The notes under the pieces were generated by a model. That model saw nothing but the letters and a program-made list of their open reading frames with translations, was not told where the DNA came from and made no database searches. This document shows, piece by piece, positions 32,529 to 42,213 of a stretch of 64,000 nt of DNA; position 1 is the first letter of the stretch; each line of letters starts with the position of its first letter. The position numbers were made by a program, and so were the translations under genes. Source of the stretch: CAITJF01 sp032654645 (GTDB taxonomy: Bacteria > Pseudomonadota > Gammaproteobacteria > Burkholderiales > Gallionellaceae). The stretch covers positions 62,001-126,000 of the forward strand of contig JAULAW010000005.1 in the NCBI GenBank assembly GCA_032654645.1, written 5' to 3'.

Positions 32529-33074
32529 ATGCGCTTCAAAAAATCGTTCACGTTCTTGTACCTGCTGGGTAGTCTGGTGGCTCAACCAGGACTTGCCGAC
32601 ATTGACCCGGCGGATTACGCGTTGAAGTCTGCGATACGTACAGAGAAAGAACGTAAGCGGCTGCAAGCAGAATTCGACGCGGACAAAAAAAGGGAAGCGG
32701 AGCTGCAAAGGCAGGAAGAGGAAATCGAAGCGCGGCGCCTGGCCTCAGAAAAAGCTGCCTGGGAAGCTCTTCCGTACCCGGTGCGCCTTACCCGGACACG
32801 CTGCACGGTGTGTCATGTTGCAGGCTATTACGGTAATGTGCGGCACAACCGGATCGGGTGGGAACTGGTTAATTTGCGCATGCAGTACCTGAACGATGCT
32901 CCGCTGGCTGCGGGTGAGCGCAGTATGATCGCTGCTCACTTGACGGAAACCTATCCGGTGACTGGAGGCGCCGCGCTGGTGGAGGCGCTGCTGCAAATTG
33001 CAGCAGCCTTGTTGCCCTTATGGCTCTGGCTCGCTTGGAAGATCACACGCTCACGGCTTGGCAAAAGGCGATAA
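32529..33074 (+). CDS. Membrane-anchored monoheme cytochrome c
   Basis: 181 residues. A signal peptide (1-23) is followed by a highly charged helical stretch (about 35-75, Glu/Arg/Lys coiled coil). One heme site is present, CTVCH in RCTVCHVAGYY. A C-terminal membrane helix (about 150-172) with a basic tail anchors it. It lies 15 bp after arxD and is probably part of the arx transcript. It may carry electrons between the Arx complex or quinones and a terminal acceptor. No named family recognised. Confidence 0.72.
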   Translation: MRFKKSFTFLYLLGSLVAQPGLADIDPADYALKSAIRTEKERKRLQAEFDADKKREAELQRQEEEIEARRLASEKAAWEALPYPVRLTRTRCTVCHVAGYYGNVRHNRIGWELVNLRMQYLNDAPLAAGERSMIAAHLTETYPVTGGAALVEALLQIAAALLPLWLWLAWKITRSRLGKRR

Positions 33075-33105
33075 GAGACATTCCACTGTTACGCAAGGAG
33101 TCGCA

Positions 33106-33561
33106 TTGATAAGCATGCAGATTACGGATGGTAGCCGGGTAACTTTGCGGTGCCGGGTCACCGACTTATCCGGAAAAGTGCTGGATGATGGCAGCAAGCC
33201 TCTTGTTTTTGTTTGCGGCAAGCAACAAGTAATAGCCGGTCTGGAAGACCAGCTCAAAGGGAAGGAGCCCGGCTTTCGAGGCCGGATAGAGTTGTCGCCG
33301 GAGCAGGCATACGGCCTCTATCGGCAGGAACTGGTTTTTGAAGCCGTACGCGAAAACCTGCCTGCGAGTCTGGACATCCGGCCCGGCATGAACCTGTCAC
33401 CCGGAGGCGGGGCTGGGAAATTCCAGTTGAAGGTGGTATCCCTGACAGAGCGCGGCGCAATTCTGGATGGCAACCACCCCTGTGCCGGCAAACATTTGAT
33501 ATTTGATGTGGAGGTTATCAATGTGGAGCGCGATACAGAGGCGGGAGATGCACAAACCTGA
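33106..33561 (+). CDS. FKBP-type peptidyl-prolyl isomerase (SlyD-like)
   Basis: 151 residues with the SlyD-type FKBP layout: strand VTLRCRVTDLSGKVLD, the FKBP stretch GKQQVIAGLEDQLKGK, an inserted flap, then FDVEVINVERD at the C-terminus. The TTG at 33106 is 5 bp after AAGGAG and is preferred over the ATG at 33115. It may help cytochrome or Fe-S protein folding in this operon. The first part of the next small gene overlaps its 3' end. Confidence 0.75.
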   Translation: MISMQITDGSRVTLRCRVTDLSGKVLDDGSKPLVFVCGKQQVIAGLEDQLKGKEPGFRGRIELSPEQAYGLYRQELVFEAVRENLPASLDIRPGMNLSPGGGAGKFQLKVVSLTERGAILDGNHPCAGKHLIFDVEVINVERDTEAGDAQT

Positions 33562-33826
33562 CATAGCGATACTGATGGCGGGCTGCCTGTTTCTTGTCTG
33601 TCCATGGACTGCCACAGCAGAAAGCCCGCAGCCACCATCGACAATGCAAGCATCTGAAAATACCATGAAACCTGCCACAGGCGATTCGCCTGCAACCCGC
33701 TCAAAGATGCGTAAACGACTCGATCAGCCGCGCAATGCGGCATCGGTGGCGCCACGCGCACCATCGAAATCTTCATTGCCTAAACTGGATGAAAAGAATC
33801 TCGGACTGGGTTGTGCCCAGCCATAA
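33548..33826 (+). CDS. Small exported protein
   Basis: 92 residues with a clear signal peptide (IAILMAGCLFLVCPWTATA, cleavage after ATA). The mature part is low in complexity and rich in Ser, Pro, Lys and Ala. ATG 33548 follows GGCGGGAG and overlaps the FKBP gene by 14 bp. Family unknown. It is likely the last gene of the arx transcript. Confidence 0.5.
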   Translation: MHKPDIAILMAGCLFLVCPWTATAESPQPPSTMQASENTMKPATGDSPATRSKMRKRLDQPRNAASVAPRAPSKSSLPKLDEKNLGLGCAQP

Positions 33827-34021
33827 ACTCCGATCCGGCCACAGATGGCCTCGCAAATAATCGTTTGTTTCGAATATCAGCCTGCCGCCCGGAAAGAAAT
33901 TGATAATTTCCGCACTAACAGCAAAAATCGTCATGAGTTAAAAATGGCATTGCGCCCACCAAGTATCCATGTTCCAATCGCAACTGACATTTTGATAATA
34001 GATTAACAATGAAAATATAAA

Positions 34022-34339
34022 ATGATGAAACCGGCTCAAGTGGTAAAAGCATTGGCAGCTCTGGCGCAACCCACTCGCTTGGCAATTTATCGTCTGCTGG
34101 TGGTGCGCGGCCCGGAGGGCATGGCGGCGGGGCAGGTGGCCGAAAAGCTGAAAGTGTCACCGGCTACTTTGTCGTTTCACTTCAAGACGCTCAGCCACGC
34201 CGGGCTGCTGGACAGCAGGCAGGACGGGCGCTTCATTTATTACGCGGCGAATTTCACGGTGATGAACGGGATCGTGGCGTACCTGACGGAAAATTGCTGC
34301 GGCGGGAACCCGGATGCCTGCAAACCAGCAAGAAAGTAA
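34022..34339 (+). CDS. arsR: ArsR-family arsenite-responsive repressor
   Basis: A 105-residue winged-helix repressor. The recognition helix region is VAEKLKVSPATLSFHFKTL. The metalloid site is at the C-terminus, with C92, C93 and C100 (ENCCGGNPDAC), as in the Acidithiobacillus-type ArsR rather than the enterobacterial CVC type. It lacks the usual CxC in the DNA-binding helix. It heads the ars operon and would repress it without arsenite. TTGATA (33992) and TATAAA (34016) with 18-bp spacing lie just before the start, but are so close to the ATG that the promoter is uncertain. The 195 bp upstream contain no gene. Confidence 0.92.
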   Translation: MMKPAQVVKALAALAQPTRLAIYRLLVVRGPEGMAAGQVAEKLKVSPATLSFHFKTLSHAGLLDSRQDGRFIYYAANFTVMNGIVAYLTENCCGGNPDACKPARK

Positions 34340-34363
34340 TCCCGAAAATCACAGGGAAACCGC

Positions 34364-34573
34364 ATGAAAACCTTTTTGATTCGCCAACCCCGCGCTTTTC
34401 TGCTGATTGCCGCAGCGCTTTGGTTCGGCATCTACAAAACGCTGGAACCGCTCTCGCACATTCTGGTGGATGCATTGCCGGTCGAGCGCGGCAGCCATCT
34501 GTATGACGCACTGCAATTCTTCCTGTACGACACGCCCAAGGTGTTGCTGTTTCAGGCAGGGGTGGCAATATAA
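34364..34573 (+). pseudogene. Truncated permease (ArsP/DUF318 type)
   Basis: 69 residues that match only the first helix region of an ArsP-type organoarsenical permease (LLIAAALWFGIYKTLEPLSHIL ... LYDTPKVLLF) and then run into a stop after FQAGVAI. Normal permeases of this family exceed 300 residues. The rest, with the CSC-type cysteine motif, has been deleted, leaving the fragment at 34574-34698. Confidence 0.65.
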
Positions 34574-34698
34574 CGATAATTGCCTATGCGCAAACGCCTG
34601 CCGTGTGGCATGAGGGCAAAGTGATTTTCAATGGCCTGCCGCGTACCGAAGAAATTGAAGTGTGCGCACAAATTTGTGCTTTATCTAGCTATGCGTAA
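34574..34698 (+). pseudogene. 3' fragment of a thioredoxin-like redox protein
   Basis: The frame reads IIAYAQTPAVWHEGKVIFNGLPRTEEIE and then CAQICALSSYA before a TAA at 34696-34698. The TPAVWHEGKVIFNG stretch matches the C-terminal half of small thioredoxin-like proteins encoded next to ArsP permeases. It has no start codon or active-site Cys pair. A single deletion seems to have fused the start of the permease to the end of this gene. Confidence 0.45.
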
Positions 34699-34716
34699 TT
34701 CATAAAAGGAGAATAA

Positions 34717-35217
34717 ATGCGGCAAGAAAAAACCTACAACGTGCTGGTGTTATGTACCGGAAATTCCGCACGCAGCATTTTGGGTGAAGTGCTGTTCAAC
34801 AATCTGGGCAAAGGCAAGTTCAAGGCATACAGCGCGGGCAGCAAGCCTGCGAGCAGCGTCAACCCCGGCGCATTGGAATGGTTGCAAGCGCAAGGGCATG
34901 GCACTGAAGGGCTGCGCAGCAAAAGCTGGGACGAGTTCGCCGCACCCGGTGCGCCGGAATTCGATTTCATTTTCACCGTGTGCGACAACGCAGCGGGTGA
35001 AGCATGCCCGCTCTGGCTGGGCAAGCCCGCCACAGCGCACTGGGGCATCCCCGATCCGGCGCATGTCGAAGGCGACGAAGCGCGGCGCGCAGCGTTCAAG
35101 AAAGCCGCCGATCAACTGGCGCGGCGCATCCAATTGTTCATGAGCCTGCCCATCGAAAAATTGGACAAGCTCGTGCTGAAAGAGAAACTCACCGAGATTG
35201 GGCGTATTCAAGACTAA
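34717..35217 (+). CDS. arsC: Arsenate reductase ArsC (low-molecular-weight phosphatase type)
   Basis: 166 residues. The active-site loop CTGNSARS has nucleophile C13 and R19 (CX5R). C-terminal family features include FTVCDNAAGEACPLW, which supplies further redox cysteines, and WGIPDPA. It reduces arsenate to arsenite in the cytoplasm using thioredoxin or glutaredoxin. ATG 34717 follows AAAGGAG. It is followed after 10 bp by arsD. With ArxA oxidising arsenite outside, ArsC and ArsA/Acr3 handle arsenate that enters the cell. Confidence 0.95.
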   Translation: MRQEKTYNVLVLCTGNSARSILGEVLFNNLGKGKFKAYSAGSKPASSVNPGALEWLQAQGHGTEGLRSKSWDEFAAPGAPEFDFIFTVCDNAAGEACPLWLGKPATAHWGIPDPAHVEGDEARRAAFKKAADQLARRIQLFMSLPIEKLDKLVLKEKLTEIGRIQD

Positions 35218-35227
35218 GGAGAATGCG

Positions 35228-35605
35228 ATGAAAAAGCTTCAAGTATTCGATCCCGCTTTATGTTGCAGCACAGGTGTGTGCGGCACAGAGATCGATCAGG
35301 CGTTAGTCGATTTCAGTGCCGATGCGGATTGGCTCAAGCAATCGGGTGGCCAGATCGAGCGATTCAACCTCGCTCAGCAGCCGATGGCCTTCGCCGAAAA
35401 TGCGGTGGTGAAGGTTTTTCTGGAACGCTCCGGAGCGGAAGGATTGCCCTTGATCCTACTGGATGGAGAAATCGTCATGGCAGGACGGTATCCCACACGC
35501 AAAGAGCTGGCACGATTCGCAGGGATTTCCAGCGCGTTGAGCGCGACCGCTGTTCCGGAAGTAAAGACCGGCAGTTGCGGCTGTTCAGGCAACAAGTGCA
35601 ATTAG
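35228..35605 (+). CDS. arsD: Arsenite metallochaperone ArsD
   Basis: 125 residues with the conserved As(III)-binding C12, C13 and C18 (ALCCSTGVC). A C-terminal Cys cluster (GSCGCSGNKC) resembles the extra pairs of some ArsD proteins. It carries arsenite from glutathione to ArsA. It lies 10 bp after arsC and 21 bp before arsA. Confidence 0.95.
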   Translation: MKKLQVFDPALCCSTGVCGTEIDQALVDFSADADWLKQSGGQIERFNLAQQPMAFAENAVVKVFLERSGAEGLPLILLDGEIVMAGRYPTRKELARFAGISSALSATAVPEVKTGSCGCSGNKCN

Positions 35606-35626
35606 GTCAGCCCATAAGAGATTGCC

Positions 35627-37381
35627 ATGAAATTCATTGATCAGCCGCCACGTTTCCTGTTTTTCACGGGCAAGGGAGGCGTGGGCAAGACCTCCATTGC
35701 TTGCGCAACATCAATCCAGTTGGCTGAAGCCGGAAAGCGCGTGCTGCTTGTCAGCACCGATCCGGCTTCCAATGTCGGGCAGGTGTTCGGCATCGCGATA
35801 GGCAATCGCATTACAGCCATTCCTGCCGTACCTGGATTGGCCGCGCTGGAAATCGACCCTCAAGCAGCGGCGCAAGCCTATCGCGACCGCATCGTTGGCC
35901 CGGTGCGAGGCTTATTGCCTGACACTGTCGTCAAAGGCATTGAGGAACAACTTTCCGGAGCATGTACCACCGAGATTGCTGCCTTCGACGAGTTCACAGC
36001 ACTGCTGATCGACTCATCTCTGACTGCTGGCTACGACCATATCATTTTCGATACTGCGCCAACCGGGCATACGATCCGGCTGCTACAACTGCCCGGCGCT
36101 TGGAGTGGTTTCCTGGAAGAAGGCAAGGGCGACGCTTCGTGCCTCGGCCCCTTGGCCGGTCTGGAAAAGCAGCGGGAACAGTACAAATCGGCGGTCGATG
36201 CGTTGGCCGATGGTAAGCGCACCCGGCTGATTCTGGTTGCCCGTGCGCAGCAGGCCACCTTGCGCGAAGTCGCACACACGCATGAAGAACTTGCTGCCAT
36301 CGGATTGAAGCAGCAGTATCTGGTCATCAACGGTGTTCTGCCAAAAATCGAAGCGGAGAATGACCCGCTGGCTGCGGCCATACACGAGCGTGAGCTCGCC
36401 GCGCTGAACGCAATCCCTGACGTATTGAAGACGCTGCCTTTGGACAAGGTTGAACTCAAATCCTTTAACCTCGTTGGCTTGGATGCGCTGCACCAGTTGC
36501 TGACAGATACGCCAGCGCTGGCTATAGACTTGGCCGATAAACCCATATTGTTTGATGAGCCTCATCTGTCCGAGCTGGTTGATGGCATCGCCGCAGATGG
36601 CCACGGCCTGGTGATGCTGATGGGCAAGGGCGGTGTGGGCAAAACCACACTGGCGGCAGCAATCGCTGTGGAACTGGCGCACCGTGGTTTGCCGGTGCAT
36701 CTCACGACATCCGATCCCGCCGCGCATCTGACGGAAACGCTGATTGGCTCCCTCGAAAATCTGACGGTAAGCCGCATCGACCCTCATGCGGAAACCGAAC
36801 GCTACCGACAGCATGTGCTGGACACCAAGGGCGTGCAACTCGATGCGCAAGGCCGCGCGCTGCTGGAAGAAGATCTGCGCTCGCCCTGTACCGAAGAGAT
36901 TGCCGTGTTTCAGGCTTTCTCCCGCATCATTCGCGAGGCAGGCAAAAAGTTTGTGGTCATGGATACAGCGCCGACCGGGCACACGTTGTTGCTGCTCGAT
37001 GCGACGGGCGCTTATCACCGGGAAGTGTCGCGACAGATGGGCGATAAGGGAATGCACTTCACCACCCCGATGATGCAACTTCAGGACGTGAAGCAAACCA
37101 AGGTGCTGGTCGCGACGTTGGCAGAAACCACGCCGGTGCTGGAAGCCGCCAATCTGCAAGCCGATTTGCGCCGCGCCGGTATTGAACCTTGGGCATGGAT
37201 CATCAATACCAGTGTGGCGGCAGCCTCTGCCAAATCACCGCTACTGCGCCAAAGAGCGGCGAATGAGCTGCGCGAAATCAATGCAGTCGCCAGTCAGTAT
37301 GCACAGCGCTATGCGGTTGTTCCTCTACTCAAGGATGAGCCAGTTGGCGTAGCGCGCTTGCTGGAACTGGCTGCCGGATAA
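35627..37381 (+). CDS. arsA: Arsenite-translocating ATPase ArsA
   Basis: 584 residues in two homologous halves, each with a deviant Walker A loop (GKGGVGKTS near 15-23 and GKGGVGKTT at 333-341) and a DTAPTGHT signature. Metalloid-binding cysteines are visible in SGACTTEIAAF, DASCLGPL and SPCTEEIAVF. It energises the efflux carrier encoded 43 bp downstream. The protein is full length. Confidence 0.96.
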   Translation: MKFIDQPPRFLFFTGKGGVGKTSIACATSIQLAEAGKRVLLVSTDPASNVGQVFGIAIGNRITAIPAVPGLAALEIDPQAAAQAYRDRIVGPVRGLLPDTVVKGIEEQLSGACTTEIAAFDEFTALLIDSSLTAGYDHIIFDTAPTGHTIRLLQLPGAWSGFLEEGKGDASCLGPLAGLEKQREQYKSAVDALADGKRTRLILVARAQQATLREVAHTHEELAAIGLKQQYLVINGVLPKIEAENDPLAAAIHERELAALNAIPDVLKTLPLDKVELKSFNLVGLDALHQLLTDTPALAIDLADKPILFDEPHLSELVDGIAADGHGLVMLMGKGGVGKTTLAAAIAVELAHRGLPVHLTTSDPAAHLTETLIGSLENLTVSRIDPHAETERYRQHVLDTKGVQLDAQGRALLEEDLRSPCTEEIAVFQAFSRIIREAGKKFVVMDTAPTGHTLLLLDATGAYHREVSRQMGDKGMHFTTPMMQLQDVKQTKVLVATLAETTPVLEAANLQADLRRAGIEPWAWIINTSVAAASAKSPLLRQRAANELREINAVASQYAQRYAVVPLLKDEPVGVARLLELAAG

Positions 37382-37424
37382 ATTGCCGTCTCAGACCGAC
37401 ATTGGGCACAAAAAGGATTAAGCC

Positions 37425-38474
37425 ATGAGTTTATTCGAACGTTACCTGACCGTCTGGGTCTTCCTGTGCATCATCGTCGGCGTGGCATTGGGACAATTGG
37501 TTCCTGCGCCGTTTCAATGGCTGGGCGGGCTGGAGATCGCCCGCGTCAACCTTCCGGTCGGCCTGCTGATCTGGGTGATGATCATCCCGATGCTGCTGCG
37601 CATCGACTTCACGGCTTTGCATGAAGTGCGCAAGCACTGGCGCGGCATGGGCGTTACGCTGTTCATCAACTGGGGCGTGAAGCCTTTTTCGATGGCCTTT
37701 CTCGGCTGGCTGTTCATCCGCCAAGTGTTTGCCGGCTACCTGCCGCAGGATCAACTCGACAGCTATATCGCCGGGCTGATCCTGCTGGCCGCCGCGCCGT
37801 GCACCGCGATGGTGTTTGTGTGGAGCCGCCTGGTGAACGGCGAGCCGCTGTTCACCCTGAGCCAGGTGGCGCTCAACGATGCCATCATGGTTTTCGCCTT
37901 CGCGCCGCTGGTGGCGTTGCTGCTCGGTGTCGCGAGCATCGCAGTGCCGTGGGATACGCTGCTGGTCTCGGTCGTGCTCTATATCGTATTGCCGGTGTTG
38001 TTATCGCAGGCGTGGCGCCAAGTGCTGTTGGCTCGCGGCGGGATGGCGGCGCTGCATCATGTCCTGTCTGTGCTGAGTCCGCTTTCCATCGCCGCGTTGC
38101 TGCTGACGCTGGTGCTGCTGTTCGCCTTTCAGGGCGAGGCCATCATCGCCCAACCTCTCATCATTGCCATGCTGGCCGTGCCGATCCTGATCCAGGTGCT
38201 GTTCAACTCCGGTCTGGCGTATTGGCTGAACCGCCGCCTGGGCGTGGCGCACTGCGTGGCCGCGCCATCGGCGCTCATTGGCGCGAGCAACTTCTTCGAG
38301 CTGGCGGTGGCCACCGCCATCAGCCTGTTCGGCTTCCAGTCCGGCGCGGCGTTGGCCACCGTGGTCGGCGTGCTGATCGAAGTGCCGGTGATGTTGCTGG
38401 TGGTGAAGATCGCCAATGCCACGCGGGGCTGGTATGGCCAGACAGCAAATGAAGAAGAGCTTGTCCGCAAATAA
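37425..38474 (+). CDS. acr3: Arsenite efflux carrier Acr3
   Basis: A 349-residue inner-membrane carrier with about ten helices, of the Acr3 (BART) family rather than ArsB. The conserved cysteine loop AAPCTAMVFVWS and the motif ALNDAIMVFAFAP are present, and the C-terminal half has SALIGASNFFELAVATAI. It exports arsenite, here probably coupled to ArsA. The last codons (EELVRK) form the left arm of a long hairpin. Confidence 0.95.
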   Translation: MSLFERYLTVWVFLCIIVGVALGQLVPAPFQWLGGLEIARVNLPVGLLIWVMIIPMLLRIDFTALHEVRKHWRGMGVTLFINWGVKPFSMAFLGWLFIRQVFAGYLPQDQLDSYIAGLILLAAAPCTAMVFVWSRLVNGEPLFTLSQVALNDAIMVFAFAPLVALLLGVASIAVPWDTLLVSVVLYIVLPVLLSQAWRQVLLARGGMAALHHVLSVLSPLSIAALLLTLVLLFAFQGEAIIAQPLIIAMLAVPILIQVLFNSGLAYWLNRRLGVAHCVAAPSALIGASNFFELAVATAISLFGFQSGAALATVVGVLIEVPVMLLVVKIANATRGWYGQTANEEELVRK

Positions 38475-38507
38475 TACGCCCATGCGTATTATTTGCGGAC
38501 AAGCTCT
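38456..38507. terminator. 23-bp perfect inverted repeat at the end of acr3
   Basis: 38456-38478 pairs perfectly with 38485-38507 around a 6-nt CCCATG loop. It overlaps the last acr3 codons and its TAA. No T-run follows on either strand. It may be a terminator, a message-stabilising hairpin or a trace of the transposon insertion nearby. Confidence 0.55.
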
Positions 38508-38588
38508 AAATTCCACCGGCTGGGGCCGGAGTTCTTGCCGTTACAGCCTTTTAACGACCCGGCATGCTTATATTTCAAGGAGAGCGCC

Positions 38589-38621
38589 ATGTACACCAGG
38601 GTGAATTTGTCCTCCCTATAA
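38589..38621 (+). pseudogene. Possible truncated gene start downstream of acr3
   Basis: ATG at 38589 follows AAGGAGAGCGCC, a good ribosome site, but the frame (MYTRVNLSSL) stops after ten codons near the ISAs1-type element. It may be the start of a former ars-operon gene cut off by the insertion. The rest of 38508-38689 holds no gene. Confidence 0.25.
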
Positions 38622-40366
38622 ATTCTCAACGGATTAAGCGGTTAATTGTTTTTCTGGACATTCACGCCCAGCTCGCGTATAAAGCATGAATGCAAGCCAA
38701 TCTACAAGCATTGAGCGTCCGTCTCGTGAGCAAGAGCGAAGAAGCTCGCTATCGGGAACTGATGCAGCAACACCACTACTTGGGTGATCTGGCCAAGATC
38801 GGCCACACGCTCTGGTATGTCGCCACCCATGAAGATGAATGGGCGGCATTGCTGAGCTTCTCAGCCTCAGCATGGAAGTGCGGTGTCCGTGACCGTTGGA
38901 TTGGCTGGGATTTCCGTCACCAATTTGATCGTCTGAGTTTAATCGCCAACAACAGCCGTTTCCTGATTCTGCCCGAGTGGCACTTCCCCAATCTGGGTTC
39001 CAAAGCGCTGTCATTGTGCCACCAGCGAATTGCCGGGGACTGGCAAGAACGTTTTGGTCAGCCTTTGCTCTTGCTGGAAACCTTCGTTGATCCGGCGCGC
39101 TTCCACGGCACGGTCTATCGTGCCGCGAACTGGGCTTGCCTGGGGCTGACGCAGGGGTTCCGCCGCACCCGCGAGGGCTACAGCGCGGATGCCAAATCGC
39201 CCAAGCTGGTCTTTGTCCTCCCCGTGCAACGTGATGCGCGGGACCAGCTCTCCCGCCCCGTCCTTGACCCTGTTTATCGTACCGGAGCACCCAAGATCAT
39301 GCTGACTGCCGAACAGATGCGCACGCTGCCCGACTTCTTTGACGGCATCCCCGATCCGCGCCGCGCCGAAGGTCGGCGTCATCGGCTCTGTGTTGTGCTC
39401 GGCATCGCTGCGGGCGCAACCCTGTGCGGCATGCGCGGCTACAAGGCTATCGCCGCGTGGGCGAAAGACCTTAAACCCAAGGCGCGCGAACGCTTCGGCT
39501 GCCGCCACATACAGAAACGCTATGTCGTCCCCAGCGAGTCCATCTTCCGCGATGTGCTGGTGCGGGTCGACCCGGCCAAACTCGACCTCGCCCTGCAACA
39601 GTGGAATGCGGCCTTCGGAGAGGAAGACCAAAGCCTCGCCATCGATGGCAAGACGATGTGCAACGCGATCGACGAGGCGGGGCAGCAAACCCACATCATG
39701 AGCGTGGTCGGGCATGAGACCGCCTTGTGCGTTACCCAAAAAAAGTCGGCGCCTTGCCCGTAGCGGGCAGCGATGAAACTAAACAAACCAATGAAATCGG
39801 GATGTTCGTTCCGCTGCTGGACGGGATCAATATTCTGGGCAAAGACATCACCGCCGATGCACTGCTGACGCAACGCAAACTGGCCGCGTATCTGGTGCAA
39901 CGCGGGGCGCATTACCACTTCACCGTCAAAGGCAACCAGGCAACGCTCCGGTCCGACATCGCTCTATTGTTCCAGAACCGGAAAGAGCCGGATTTCGTCG
40001 AAGTCTCTCCGCCCGTGCATGGGCGAATCGAGACCCGGCGTATCTGGTGCAGCACCGCGCTCAATGCCTACCTGGATTTCCCGCATGTCGGGCAAGTCTT
40101 CCTGATCGAGCGGGAGGCCGTATACAAAAAAAGCGGGAAGATCACTGCAGAGGTCGCTTTGGGGATGACCAGCCGCCCCCAGAACAAGCCAGCCCGCAGC
40201 GCATCCTTGAAATCAATCGCGGGCACTGGACGATTGAGAACCGCTGCCACTATGTCATCGATTGGAATTTCGATGAAGATCGTTGCCGTATCCGCACAGG
40301 CTACGGCCCGGAGAATATCTCCCGGCTACGCCGCTTCGCCGTCGGCGTCATCCAGTTCATCTCTGA

Positions 40367-42213
40367 CGGATCTTCCACCAGTCAATTTTCATCAATGCAT
40401 TGATTCAATTGAGCTTGACCCTGTTTCTTGAGGTTTTTTAATTTTATTGTAGGCATGTAATTAGCAAACTAAAGCTAAAGTTGCTTGCAATAACCTGCTT
40501 TGTATGTAAAATACATAGTCATGTATCTGACCTCAATCCCCAACCGGAACTCCCCGCCCGCAATCCTTTTGCGCGAAAGCTATCGCGAAGACGGGAAGGT
40601 CAAGACGCATACGCTCGCCAACGTGACGAACTGGAACCCCGCCGTTGTCGAAGCCATGCGCTCGGCATTGAAGGGCGAGTTCGCATCTGGTGGCGACCCG
40701 GTATCGGGCGAAATATTCGGCGTTCTATTCGCCCTCAAACAACTCGCCGACCGCCTCGGTATCTCTGGCGCATTAGGCAAAAGCCAGGAAGCGCTCAGGG
40801 TGCTATTTCTGGTGTTGGCGCGCATCGGTCATGCGGGTTCGCGACTGTCCGCCGTGCGCTGGGCAAAACAGCACGCTACGGCGGACATCCTGGGCCTGTC
40901 AGCCTTTGATGAAAACAACTTGTACGGCGCGCTGGATTGGCTTGCTGCGCGGCAGGCCAAGATCGAGCAGCGCCTTTACCGCGAGCACGTGAAGCGCGCG
41001 GGGCGCACACCGTTGCTGGTGCTCTATGACGTGACCTCGAGCTATCTGGAAGGCGAGCAAAATGAACTGGCCGCCCACGGCTACAACCGCGATAAAAAAA
41101 GCGGCAAGCAGCAGATCGTGATCGGGCTGCTGACCGCGGATGACGGCGAGCCGCTGGCAGTGCGAGTGTTCGAAGGCAACACCGCCGACCCCAGCACCGT
41201 GGCGGAGCAAATCCGCCTGCTGAAGGAGCAGTTCAAAATCGACGAAGTCGTGATGGTGGGCGACCGTGGCATGATCAAGGCCAAAGGAAAATTGGCGCTA
41301 GAAGGAAAGGGCTGGCACTACATTACCGCCCTGACGGATGCGCAGATTCGCACCCTGCTCAAAAGCGGCGTCCTGCAAGCAGATCTGTTCGATAGCGAAA
41401 TCTGTGAAGCCGAGCATGGCGACAAACGGCTCATTCTGCGCCGCAACGATCAGACGCGTGATCGCGAAGCGTTGCGCCGCAAGGATAAGCTCGCCACCTT
41501 GCAAGAAAAAATAGCGGCGCGCAACACCTTTGCCGGCGAGCATCCTCGCGCCAATGCCGAAGCCGGGTTGGCGCGGTTGCAGCGCTGGGTAAAAAGCCAC
41601 AAGCTCACCGCGTTTGTCACGCTGTCGCTCGGCGTTGAAGATCGCAAAATATCTTGCGACACCGATCAAGCGCTCATGCAGAATGCCGCCTTGCTTGATG
41701 GGTGTTACTGCCTGGAAACCGATGTGAGCCCGGAACACATGCAAGCTGCGACGGTTCACGCGCGCTACGGTGATTTGCAGAAAGTCGAGCGGGATTTCCG
41801 CACCATGAAAACCGGCTTGCTGGAAGTGCGCCCTATCTTTTTGCGGAACGCCGAGCGAACCAGAGCGCATGTGTTTGTGACCATGCTGTCACTAAAAATC
41901 GCCCGCGCTTTTGAAGGCCTGCTGCATGAGGCCATGGGCAAGATCGCTACCGGCACAGAGGCGGTGACAATCGATGATGCGCTCGTCGCACTGTCTCGTC
42001 TGACCTACCTACATTACGAGTCAAATGAAGTATCGTTCACCCGCTTGCCACAACCCGATGCGCTCCAATCTCGGATACTCAATGCACTCGGCCTAACGTT
42101 TCCTGCTGGAGCAGCTCAATGTAGGCAGTAAGCTCTTTTGCGGAAAGTCAGTAATTTTATTTAAACTCAATGGCTTGTAGCGATATATCGCCTTGGGCTA
42201 GATGGAATATCCG
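40367..42213. mobile_element. IS1634-type element, copy 2 (plus orientation)
   Basis: 1847 bp, flanked by TCTGA at 40362-40366 and TCAGA at 42214-42218 (one mismatch, presumably a later mutation of the target duplication). Ends as in copy 1. It is inserted within the ISAs1-type transposase. Confidence 0.92.
40521..42131 (+). CDS. IS1634-family transposase, copy 2
   Basis: 536 residues, identical to copy 1 in protein sequence and intact. ATG 40521 lies 13 bp after the TAAAAT promoter box within the element. Confidence 0.9.
   Translation: MYLTSIPNRNSPPAILLRESYREDGKVKTHTLANVTNWNPAVVEAMRSALKGEFASGGDPVSGEIFGVLFALKQLADRLGISGALGKSQEALRVLFLVLARIGHAGSRLSAVRWAKQHATADILGLSAFDENNLYGALDWLAARQAKIEQRLYREHVKRAGRTPLLVLYDVTSSYLEGEQNELAAHGYNRDKKSGKQQIVIGLLTADDGEPLAVRVFEGNTADPSTVAEQIRLLKEQFKIDEVVMVGDRGMIKAKGKLALEGKGWHYITALTDAQIRTLLKSGVLQADLFDSEICEAEHGDKRLILRRNDQTRDREALRRKDKLATLQEKIAARNTFAGEHPRANAEAGLARLQRWVKSHKLTAFVTLSLGVEDRKISCDTDQALMQNAALLDGCYCLETDVSPEHMQAATVHARYGDLQKVERDFRTMKTGLLEVRPIFLRNAERTRAHVFVTMLSLKIARAFEGLLHEAMGKIATGTEAVTIDDALVALSRLTYLHYESNEVSFTRLPQPDALQSRILNALGLTFPAGAAQCRQ

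Noticed and set aside
25402..40367. Composite transposon made of IS1634 copies 1 and 2 carrying arx and ars genes
   Set aside because: Each copy has its own matching or near-matching 5-bp target repeat on both sides (TCCGA; TCTGA/TCAGA), so they inserted independently.
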